Assembly (NCBI GenBank): GCA_028717025.1
Contig: JAQUOR010000112.1
Coordinates: 1-5,801 of the forward strand
DNA: 5,801 nt
Direction: 5' to 3'
DNA from: Candidatus Omnitrophota bacterium
GTDB lineage: Bacteria; Omnitrophota; Gorgyraeia; Duberdicusellales; 4484-171
Shown here piece by piece: positions 1-4,615 of the stretch. The position numbers were made by a program, and so were the translations under genes. The notes beneath the pieces are model-generated. The model did no database searches. It was not told where the DNA came from and worked only from the letters and a program-made list of their open reading frames with translations. The first letter of the stretch is position 1, and each line of letters starts with the position of its first letter.

Positions 1-981
1 CGCATAACATTGAAAGCAATTCCTGCTTCAATCTACGCGGGCAGAGGCTGGTGCCCTGTAGTTTCGCAGACAGATCTTGATGATACTTTTGGTGCGAGAA
101 GTTTCTTGACGTACTTTGCAGGAGAAGCACTCATGAGCGTTAAGGGTACTCTCTGGCAGACAGTCGCGGGTATTGACTATTTTTCACCTCTGATGATCGG
201 CGGACCTGATTTACCGGCTGGTCCGAACGTCATAGCAGGGGATTATTCCTATTTTTCCGCGCCTACAGGTACTATCGGAGTCGGAGCACTTAACAATCCG
301 GCAGTGGGTGTTTTAGACAATCCTTTGCAGGTAAACATCCAGGTATTAGATATTACCGGACCGCAATCCGCGTTACCTTCGGGCGGCACTGCTGCCGCGG
401 GTTTAACGCTTAACATGGGTGGTGCAAGTGCAACTACCATTGATACTGAAGACGGCAATGGGCCGCGTGGCGTAAGCGGCGTGATCCGGGGTATAGTGAG
501 GCCAGGGACAACCGCGGTAACGGAGGTTACTCCGTCACCTGTTGTACTCGAAGCGCCCGGCTATGTATTCTACGACGACACCAGTACAGCCTACGACGGC
601 GATTGTCCCGGCTGTAATGTGTCTCTTTTTGGGCCCGCAGCTGCCAACGCGGGGTTACAGCAAATTTGGCCTGAACCGGTTGGAAAGTCATTCTCGCTTG
701 ATTTGCTTAGGAGAATACTTGCGCTCGGTAATGCCAACTATCCGAAGATCTACGCGGAATTCTTAAAGAACTACCGTTTCGTATCTATCGATACCGCAAC
801 GCCTCATTTCTATTTTTATCATCCTTCAACGGTATCTGACTATACGGCGTTTGATGGCATCAAACTCGATGAAGGGGCGTACAACTTTATTGACGGCATT
901 TTGAACCTAAAAGACGATAAAGGTTTTAACCCTTACTATTCACAGGAAGATCCTAAAAAGAAAAAGCAACCGGTAGCATAA
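1..981 (+). CDS. C-terminal part of an unrecognised, probably surface or secreted protein (5' truncated)
   Basis: The reading frame is open from the first base of the window (first codons R-I-T) to TAA at 979-981, so 326 residues of a longer protein are present. A TTG at base 10 is in frame, but nothing shows it is a start and I treat the gene as cut by the window edge. I do not recognise the family. The first half is rich in Gly, Ala, Pro, Ser and Thr with few charged residues, typical of extracellular beta-rich proteins. A CPGC pair of cysteines lies at bases 604-615. The last 100 residues change character: aromatic- and Tyr-rich (for example FYFYHP), with a helical LDLLRRILALGN segment, and the protein ends in a lysine-rich tail KKKKQPVA. 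No membrane anchor or sorting motif is visible at the C-terminus. A strong terminator follows 19 bases after the stop, so this is the last gene of its transcript. Confidence 0.75.
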   Translation, partial: RITLKAIPASIYAGRGWCPVVSQTDLDDTFGARSFLTYFAGEALMSVKGTLWQTVAGIDYFSPLMIGGPDLPAGPNVIAGDYSYFSAPTGTIGVGALNNPAVGVLDNPLQVNIQVLDITGPQSALPSGGTAAAGLTLNMGGASATTIDTEDGNGPRGVSGVIRGIVRPGTTAVTEVTPSPVVLEAPGYVFYDDTSTAYDGDCPGCNVSLFGPAAANAGLQQIWPEPVGKSFSLDLLRRILALGNANYPKIYAEFLKNYRFVSIDTATPHFYFYHPSTVSDYTAFDGIKLDEGAYNFIDGILNLKDDKGFNPYYSQEDPKKKKQPVA

Positions 982-1000
982 GCTAATTGGAAATCAACTG

Positions 1001-1037
1001 ACGGGGGCCTCTTGTTTTAAGAGGCCCCCGTTTTTTT
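1001..1037 (+). terminator. Rho-independent terminator of the upstream gene
   Basis: A perfect 13-bp stem (1001-1013 with 1019-1031, core GGGGGCCTCTT/AAGAGGCCCCC) closes a 5-base loop GTTTT and runs straight into seven T residues (1031-1037). It lies 19 bases after the stop codon at 981. The arrangement is canonical for an intrinsic terminator and separates the first gene from the envelope genes that follow. Confidence 0.95.
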
Positions 1038-1097
1038 GGTCACCTCATTCAAACCCACCAGGCTTGAGAAACTGTTTTCTTTTTTTCTTCGTTATTA

Positions 1098-1103
1098 TAT
1101 AAT
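1098..1103 (+). promoter_or_regulatory. Candidate -10 box (TATAAT) for the lipoprotein gene
   Basis: A perfect TATAAT lies 88 bases before the ATG at 1192, just downstream of the terminator, where a new promoter is expected. At 17-bp spacing the -35 position (1075-1080) reads TTTTCT, a poor match; TTGAGA at 1064-1069 is too far away (28 bp). A run of T residues fills 1080-1086. Assignment rests on the -10 match and position only. Confidence 0.45.
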
Positions 1104-1152
1104 ACATACTATGGCGTCTGTTATGCTGTGTTCTCACGGTACAGGTGCACAG

Positions 1153-1167
1153 ACGTTTTTAAAACGT
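1153..1167 (+). promoter_or_regulatory. 15-bp palindrome in the lipoprotein 5' leader
   Basis: ACGTTTT (1153-1159) and AAAACGT (1161-1167) form a perfect 7-bp inverted repeat around a single T. It lies between the candidate -10 box and the ribosome binding site. It could be an operator for a dimeric repressor; as RNA the arms could not close on a one-base loop without losing inner pairs. AT-rich palindromes also occur by chance, so this is only a candidate. Confidence 0.25.
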
Positions 1168-1191
1168 GATAATCAGATAAGGAGGAGCAAA

Positions 1192-1737
1192 ATGCGAAAA
1201 CGTATTTTTTTATGCGTCGGCCTATTGTTATTATTTTCCGGCTGCCAGCCTGCTTCCAGGGATCCTGGAGCGCTTCGTATCGGTAAGGTAACCTTGAGCG
1301 CTGCCGAGTTCGATGAACTTTTCAAAGATTCGATGTACGGAGCGCAGGATACTCCCGCGGCTCGCAAAGAATTTCTTGAAAATTATATTACGCGTATGGT
1401 CGTGCTGGCGGAGGCCGAGCGTCAAGGGCTGCATAAGGAAGATAGATTTTTGAAGGAAGTTGAACTTTTCTGGCAACAGGCGCTATTGAAGCTTGCGATC
1501 GACAAGAAAATGAAGGAAATTTTGGTTGAAACAACAGTATCTGACGCGCAAATGCGCGCGTTTTATGATGCTCACAAAGATACAGATTTTAAAGACAAGG
1601 CATTTGAAGATGTTTACCAGGATATCCGGTGGCTCTTGGCGCGCGGGATACAGCAAAAAGCAATAGCAGCCTGGATCGAAGAGCTGCGGATAAAAACAAA
1701 AGTCGAAATTAATGCACAGGCGCTTAAAATAGAATAA
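1192..1737 (+). CDS. Lipoprotein with SurA/PrsA-like chaperone domain, no isomerase domain
   Basis: This encodes 181 residues. The ATG at 1192 is chosen over in-frame upstream codons because AAGGAGG (1179-1185) lies at ideal distance and the product then begins with a clean signal peptide: MRKR, a hydrophobic stretch (5-16), and a lipobox ending in C18 (FSGC). The mature protein should therefore be lipid-anchored in the envelope. Residues about 53-125 (FLENYITRMVVLAEAERQGL, then helices and VSDAQMRAFYDAHKD) match the helical N-terminal region of SurA/PrsA/PpiD proteins. In such proteins a parvulin domain of roughly 90-100 residues follows, then a last helix. Here only about ten residues separate AFYDAHKD from the closing helix (FEDVYQDIRWLLARGIQQKAIAAWIEELR), so the isomerase domain is absent and no catalytic function is expected. 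A likely role is holding or folding exported proteins; this is inference from fold similarity. The gene has its own candidate promoter, and no terminator follows it. Confidence 0.85.
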   Translation: MRKRIFLCVGLLLLFSGCQPASRDPGALRIGKVTLSAAEFDELFKDSMYGAQDTPAARKEFLENYITRMVVLAEAERQGLHKEDRFLKEVELFWQQALLKLAIDKKMKEILVETTVSDAQMRAFYDAHKDTDFKDKAFEDVYQDIRWLLARGIQQKAIAAWIEELRIKTKVEINAQALKIE

Positions 1738-1740
1738 ACC

Positions 1741-1784
1741 TGCTATACTTTTAGTAGAAAAGAAAACGATATATTATACTTTTT
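1741..1784 (+). promoter_or_regulatory. AT-rich region with two TATACTTTT repeats, candidate promoter
   Basis: TATACTTTT occurs at 1744-1752 and again at 1775-1783, 31 bases apart (about three helical turns). The first copy is preceded by TG one base upstream (TGCTATACT, 1741-1749), an extended -10 arrangement. Neither copy has a recognisable -35 at the normal distance. The region starts four bases after the lipoprotein stop and could drive the membrane protein gene at 1851. Confidence 0.3.
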
Positions 1785-1793
1785 ATAACAACA

Positions 1794-1835
1794 CCCGTCG
1801 CTAAAGGAAGCGACGGTATGCCGCTGCCTGCGGCA
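1794..1835 (+). promoter_or_regulatory. Two hairpins in the leader directly before the 1851 ribosome binding site
   Basis: The first hairpin pairs CCGTCGCT (1795-1802) with AGCGACGG (1809-1816), 8 bp around the loop AAAGGA. Two bases later TGCCGC (1819-1824) pairs with GCGGCA (1830-1835), 6 bp around TGCCT. The SD AAGGAGG starts at 1838, three bases after the second stem. Being this close, the stems could affect translation initiation. There is no T-run, so they are not a terminator. I could not match them to a known riboswitch. Confidence 0.45.
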
Positions 1836-1850
1836 AAAAGGAGGATACCT

Positions 1851-2405
1851 ATGCCGGCAAAAATCAGACGCCGAAATTATTTTATCGATAAGAGATTTCA
1901 AACTGAGTTTATTTTACGATTTTCGTTTATTGTTCTTTTTGCTTCATTGTGCCTTGGGCTTTTTTTGATTTATCTAACTAAAGAGTCAACGACCGTAACG
2001 ATAGAGAATGCCCGGGTCCAGGTTAAAAACACTGCTGATTTCATGTTCCCGCTTTTGCTGCAGACGATTATTGTTGTTACCATAGTTTGCGCGTTATTGA
2101 TTGCTATCTTAACGCTTTTGGCATCGCATAAGATTGCCGGTCCTTTGTACCGTATTCGAAAGGAGCTTGAGCTCATAAAAGACGGAAGTTTTACTTCCAG
2201 CTTTCATATTCGTAAAGGCGATCAAATGCAAGACCTTGCTGATTCGCTTTCCGATGTTGTCAGCCTTTTGCGTGATAAGCATAAGACCTTGAAAACAAAG
2301 AACTTAGAGCTTAAGAAGATCATCGAGGTAAATCCGGAAAACAAAGAAGGCATTAAGGCGCTTATAAACGATCTTGAGCATACGTTGGATTATTTTAAAG
2401 TTTAA
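1851..2405 (+). CDS. Two-helix inner-membrane protein with HAMP domain and coiled coil, no output domain
   Basis: This encodes 184 residues. The ATG at 1851 is preferred to the in-frame ATG at 1818 because AAGGAGG (1838-1844) sits six bases before it, whereas 1818 lies within a hairpin region and has no SD. A basic N-terminus (KIRRRNYFIDKRF) precedes TM1 (about 20-43). A short, roughly 25-residue periplasmic loop follows, then TM2 (about 66-92). A HAMP-like segment follows at about 94-146, starting KIAGPLYRIRKELELIKDG with the usual proline and a DQMQDLADSL second helix. The rest (about 140-182) is charged and helical, probably coiled coil. HAMP domains normally relay signals to kinase, cyclase or chemotaxis domains; none is present, so this may be a regulatory or scaffolding subunit acting through a partner. 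The loop is too small for a typical ligand-binding sensor domain. The partner is unknown; neighbours suggest an envelope role. Confidence 0.85.
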   Translation: MPAKIRRRNYFIDKRFQTEFILRFSFIVLFASLCLGLFLIYLTKESTTVTIENARVQVKNTADFMFPLLLQTIIVVTIVCALLIAILTLLASHKIAGPLYRIRKELELIKDGSFTSSFHIRKGDQMQDLADSLSDVVSLLRDKHKTLKTKNLELKKIIEVNPENKEGIKALINDLEHTLDYFKV

Positions 2406-2412
2406 TCCTTCG

Positions 2413-2488
2413 CAGAAATCCCCGGGCTTTAGTCCCCCAGGACACTCTGGTGGGTAGCCCGGGGGATGAATCTTTTTTGGGATTTCTG
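2413..2488 (+). repeat. 76-bp nested inverted-repeat element
   Basis: CAGAAATCCC (2413-2422) and GGGATTTCTG (2479-2488) are perfect 10-bp inverted repeats at the edges. Inside, ATCCCCGGGCT (2418-2428) pairs with 2456-2467 (one bulged G), and the tip pairs CCAG (2437-2440) with CTGG (2447-2450), extended by CCC/GGG with a bulged T. The outer and inner stems share bases 2418-2422, so they compete. The arm begins ATCCCCGGGCTTTAG and ends GGGGGATGAATC, which recalls right-end hairpins of IS200/IS605 elements as I remember them. No transposase and no clear target duplication flank it. Confidence 0.55.
2418..2478 (+). terminator. Possible intrinsic terminator of the HAMP-protein gene
   Basis: The GC-rich stem 2418-2428/2456-2467 lies 13 bases after the stop codon at 2405 and is followed by six T residues (2473-2478). 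The T-run is five bases from the stem (GAATC), further than ideal, and the loop carries its own hairpin. The competing outer pairing (2413-2422 with 2479-2488) would place the T-run inside a loop. Termination is therefore plausible but not clear-cut. Confidence 0.4.
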
Positions 2489-2501
2489 TTTTAGGAGGGA
2501 G

Positions 2502-2521
2502 CCACGGACTTTTGTCCGTGG
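2502..2521 (+). repeat. Perfect 8-bp hairpin with TTTT loop
   Basis: CCACGGAC (2502-2509) pairs perfectly with GTCCGTGG (2514-2521) around TTTT. An SD-like AGGAGGG (2494-2500) precedes it, but no credible ORF follows. The shape and the GGAG that overlaps the 3' foot resemble REP or IS200/IS605 subterminal hairpins. It lacks a T-run and is not an obvious terminator. Confidence 0.5.
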
Positions 2522-2556
2522 AGTTTCACTCGCATCAATAAATGAATGGGTGCGTT

Positions 2557-2624
2557 TGATCCCGCCTTAAGTCATGGAAAATTTCCTGTGAAAAATTTCC
2601 ATGTATGGCGCAAAGGCGGAATCA
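2557..2624 (+). repeat. 68-bp nested inverted repeat upstream of the HExxH protease gene
   Basis: The outer arms 2557-2568 (TGATCCCGCCTT) and 2613-2624 (AAGGCGGAATCA) pair at 11 of 12 positions. Inside, CATGGAAAATTT (2573-2584) pairs with AAAATTTCCATG (2592-2603) at 11 of 12 positions around a 7-base loop. Two nested near-perfect stems with unequal composition (GC outer, AT inner) make chance unlikely. It may be a leader RNA structure or a small palindromic repeat; I see no transposase or known RNA family. Confidence 0.5.
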
Positions 2625-2632
2625 TAAAGAAA

Positions 2633-2656
2633 CCTCGGGTTAACGCCCGAGGGAGG
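2633..2656 (+). promoter_or_regulatory. Hairpin overlapping the ribosome binding site of the TTG-start protease gene
   Basis: CCTCGGG (2633-2639) pairs with CCCGAGG (2646-2652) around TTAACG. The SD GGAGG occupies 2652-2656, sharing one base with the stem, and lies five bases before the TTG at 2662. An alternative pairing, AACCTC (2631-2636) with GAGGTT (2653-2658), would bury the SD entirely. The arrangement could tune translation of the protease. No ligand-binding fold is recognisable. Confidence 0.45.
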
Positions 2657-2661
2657 TTCAT

Positions 2662-3201
2662 TTGGCCCTACGAAAAATATTTTTGATATCATTTTTGTTG
2701 TTTGCCGTCTGTGAAGGAGTTTCTGCCGCAACGCTGGAAAGCCGCTATTTTGACGTGACGTTTAAATCCGATGTCGAGAAAAGCGATGTATTGCGTAAAA
2801 TACGGCTTAAAGCATATCGTCATCTTAATGCGATGAGCATGAGCGATTCAGAGGGCGTTGAAGAAATGCTGAAAGATACCCTTGATGAGATTTACCTGGA
2901 GGTCCAGGACGTTCTCGACATACGCCTTGAGAGTTTACGGATTAAACTTGTCATAGTTGCCGATATGGATGCCCTGGATGGTGTCATCGAGAGTTATTAT
3001 GGCCGGACCGCGAATGTACCTTCGTTTTATTTTTTTGAGCGCAATACGCTGTATATTGCCGCAAGCGAACTGAACGCCGGAATGCTTGCCCACGAGATCG
3101 CGCACGCGATAATCTCTAACTACTTTCCGGTTCCGCCACCCACCAAGATCCAAGAAATCCTTTCCGGTTACGCCGAATATTCCGTAAAAAAGAATAGCTA
3201 G
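2662..3201 (+). CDS. Small exported HExxH zinc metalloprotease (peptidase MA-like)
   Basis: This encodes 179 residues, starting at TTG (2662-2664). The start is supported by GGAGG five bases upstream and by the signal peptide it yields: MALRK, a hydrophobic core (6-16), and a probable cut after VSA (residues 20-22). The product should act in the periplasm or outside. The zinc motif HEIAH is at 144-148 (MLAHEIAHAII), with E145 the expected catalytic base. It is followed by PPPTKIQEILSGYAEY. In many gluzincins the third ligand is the Glu of an EG.A.Y motif; here that position reads S168-G169, so E165 (16 residues after the second His) is the likely third ligand, or E172. The upstream half (about 24-120) is helical then beta-like and not recognised. 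At 179 residues it is little more than a minimal catalytic domain. Substrate unknown. It is 35 bases ahead of an M48 protease gene, and the two probably share a transcript. Confidence 0.85.
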   Translation: MALRKIFLISFLLFAVCEGVSAATLESRYFDVTFKSDVEKSDVLRKIRLKAYRHLNAMSMSDSEGVEEMLKDTLDEIYLEVQDVLDIRLESLRIKLVIVADMDALDGVIESYYGRTANVPSFYFFERNTLYIAASELNAGMLAHEIAHAIISNYFPVPPPTKIQEILSGYAEYSVKKNS

Positions 3202-3208
3202 ACGTATG

Positions 3209-3236
3209 CGGTTAACGGTTAGAGGATAGAGGAATT
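3209..3236 (+). repeat. Four-unit 7-bp tandem repeat supplying the ribosome binding site of the M48 gene
   Basis: Units start at 3209, 3216, 3223 and 3230: CGGTTAA, CGGTTAG, AGGATAG, then AGGAATT running into the ATG at 3237. Units decay progressively, but the 7-base step is exact. It fills almost all of the 35-base gap between the two protease genes. The AGAGGA hexamers at 3221-3226 and 3228-3233 are part of the array, and the second is the likely SD (three bases from the ATG; the first is ten away). Confidence 0.55.
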
Positions 3237-4475
3237 ATGAATATTTATTTAGTTATTATTTTAGTAATTTTAATCGGCGAATACCTGCTGGATGTGATCG
3301 TTGAGAAGCTTAATGTCAGGGCGGCGTCACCGGCGTTGCCGGATGAGTTTTCCGGATTTTATGATGCGCAAAAATACAGCCTCGCGCAAAAGTATTTAAA
3401 AGACAGCACCGATTTCGTATTGATCAAAAATACTTTTTTTACCCTTATAACCGTTGTTTTTATCCTCTGCGGCGGTTTCAATTTCATCGATCAGCTCGCG
3501 CGCGGCTTTCACGCCGGCCCCATTATTACCGGCCTTATCTTTTCCGGTTTTCTTTCGTTCGCTTCCCTGCTTTTATCCGTTCCTTTTTCCGCATATGATA
3601 CGTTTGTGATAGAGGCAAAATACGGTTTTAATAAAACGACCCTGCGTACGTTTATTGCGGACCTTTTAAAGACAATTTTTTTAGGGGCGCTTATCGGAGG
3701 GATGCTTGTTGCCGGAGTGATCTGGTTTTTCATGACCACGGGCGCACTTGCCTGGGTCTATTGCTGGATTGCCGTAACTTTTTTCCAGCTTTTTCTTCTG
3801 TTTATTGCGCCGGTCGTGATCATGCCGCTTTTTAATAAATTCGTTCCCTTAGAGGAGGGTCCGCTTAAAACCGCTATCCTCGATTACGCCAAAACCCAGC
3901 ATTTTTCCGTAGGCGGTATTTTTAAGATCGATGCTTCGCGCCGCTCCACTAAATCAAACGCATTTTTTACCGGATTCGGTAAATTCAGGCGCATCGCACT
4001 TTTTGATACGCTCATACAAAAACACACCACCGATGAGTTGGTGTCGGTACTTGCGCATGAAATGGGCCATTACAAAAAAGGACATTTTATAAAAGGCATT
4101 ATAACTTCAATTGTAATCAGCGGTATAATGCTTTGCATCCTTTCATTGTTTATCAACAACAGGGGTTTGTTCGACGCGTTCAAAATGCAGGAACTTTCGA
4201 TTTACGCAAGCTTGATCTTTTTCGGGTTTCTCTATAGCCCTATTAACCTGATTTTTCGTATTTTTGAAAATATGGTTTCCCGTAAGCACGAATACGAAGC
4301 CGATGCCTATGCCGTCGTTACCGCAGGCAAGCCCCAGGCATTTATCAATGCTTTAAAGAAGCTTACCGTGGATAATCTTTCAAACTTAACCCCGCACCCA
4401 TTGAAGGTATTCTTTGATTACACACATCCGCCTGTTTTAGAGAGGATCAACGCGATTAAGAAAATACCCGCTTAG
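3237..4475 (+). CDS. M48 family metalloprotease, Ste24/CAAX prenyl protease type
   Basis: This is an integral-membrane zinc endopeptidase of 412 residues, a normal full length for bacterial Ste24 homologues. The N-terminal part (about 1-205) is the M48_N region with several hydrophobic helices (roughly 3-22, 62-84, 95-118, 143-166, 172-198). The catalytic part carries NAFFTGFGKFRRIALFDTLI (241-260), a signature stretch of this family, then HEMGH (274-278) with catalytic E275. Two further helices (about 285-306 and 322-342) are followed by HEYEADAYA (351-359), whose E354 is the third zinc ligand, and YTHPPVLERI (395-404) near the end. All key residues are present. In eukaryotes Ste24 trims prenylated proteins; bacteria lack that substrate, so a membrane or envelope protein quality-control role is likelier. 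The ATG at 3237 has a close SD-like AGAGGA and gives the expected N-terminus. No convincing terminator follows. Confidence 0.95.
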   Translation: MNIYLVIILVILIGEYLLDVIVEKLNVRAASPALPDEFSGFYDAQKYSLAQKYLKDSTDFVLIKNTFFTLITVVFILCGGFNFIDQLARGFHAGPIITGLIFSGFLSFASLLLSVPFSAYDTFVIEAKYGFNKTTLRTFIADLLKTIFLGALIGGMLVAGVIWFFMTTGALAWVYCWIAVTFFQLFLLFIAPVVIMPLFNKFVPLEEGPLKTAILDYAKTQHFSVGGIFKIDASRRSTKSNAFFTGFGKFRRIALFDTLIQKHTTDELVSVLAHEMGHYKKGHFIKGIITSIVISGIMLCILSLFINNRGLFDAFKMQELSIYASLIFFGFLYSPINLIFRIFENMVSRKHEYEADAYAVVTAGKPQAFINALKKLTVDNLSNLTPHPLKVFFDYTHPPVLERINAIKKIPA

Positions 4476-4530
4476 GAAATTCCGCCTTACACAACCACAT
4501 TTTTTCAGTAGATTTTTTTTCTAATGATGA

Positions 4531-4536
4531 TATAAT
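4531..4536 (+). promoter_or_regulatory. Candidate -10 box (TATAAT) for rfaE1-kdsB
   Basis: A perfect TATAAT lies 80 bases before the rfaE1 ATG in a 140-base gap. The -35 position at 17-bp spacing (4508-4513, GTAGAT) does not match the sigma-70 consensus. An eight-T run fills 4513-4520, the same placement relative to TATAAT as the T-run before the box at 1098. A second weaker box TATAGT is at 4553-4558. Confidence 0.45.
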
Positions 4537-4615
4537 TACACAGTTTACAGGGTATAGTTATTCCGTTTTTAAATCAGGCCACTAAAACGAAATTGTTCTT
4601 AACGGCTGATACACT

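Noticed and set aside
1036..1191. In-frame extension of the lipoprotein upstream of 1192
   Set aside because: It would begin inside the terminator T-run, has no SD, and would put 52 non-signal residues before a perfect signal peptide and lipobox.
1818..1850. Earlier ATG for the HAMP protein
   Set aside because: No SD precedes it, it lies between two leader hairpins, and AAGGAGG is placed correctly for the ATG at 1851.
1794..1850. Known riboswitch before the HAMP gene (mini-ykkC, c-di-GMP)
   Set aside because: The two hairpin loops (AAAGGA and TGCCT) do not carry the conserved bases I know for these classes.
2413..2488. Complete MITE with target-site duplication
   Set aside because: The 10-bp inverted ends are perfect, but the flanking bases show no convincing direct duplication.
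2494..2540. Small ORF after the SD-like AGGAGGG (TTG at 2512, nine codons)
   Set aside because: It is inside a perfect hairpin, far too short, and nothing supports translation.
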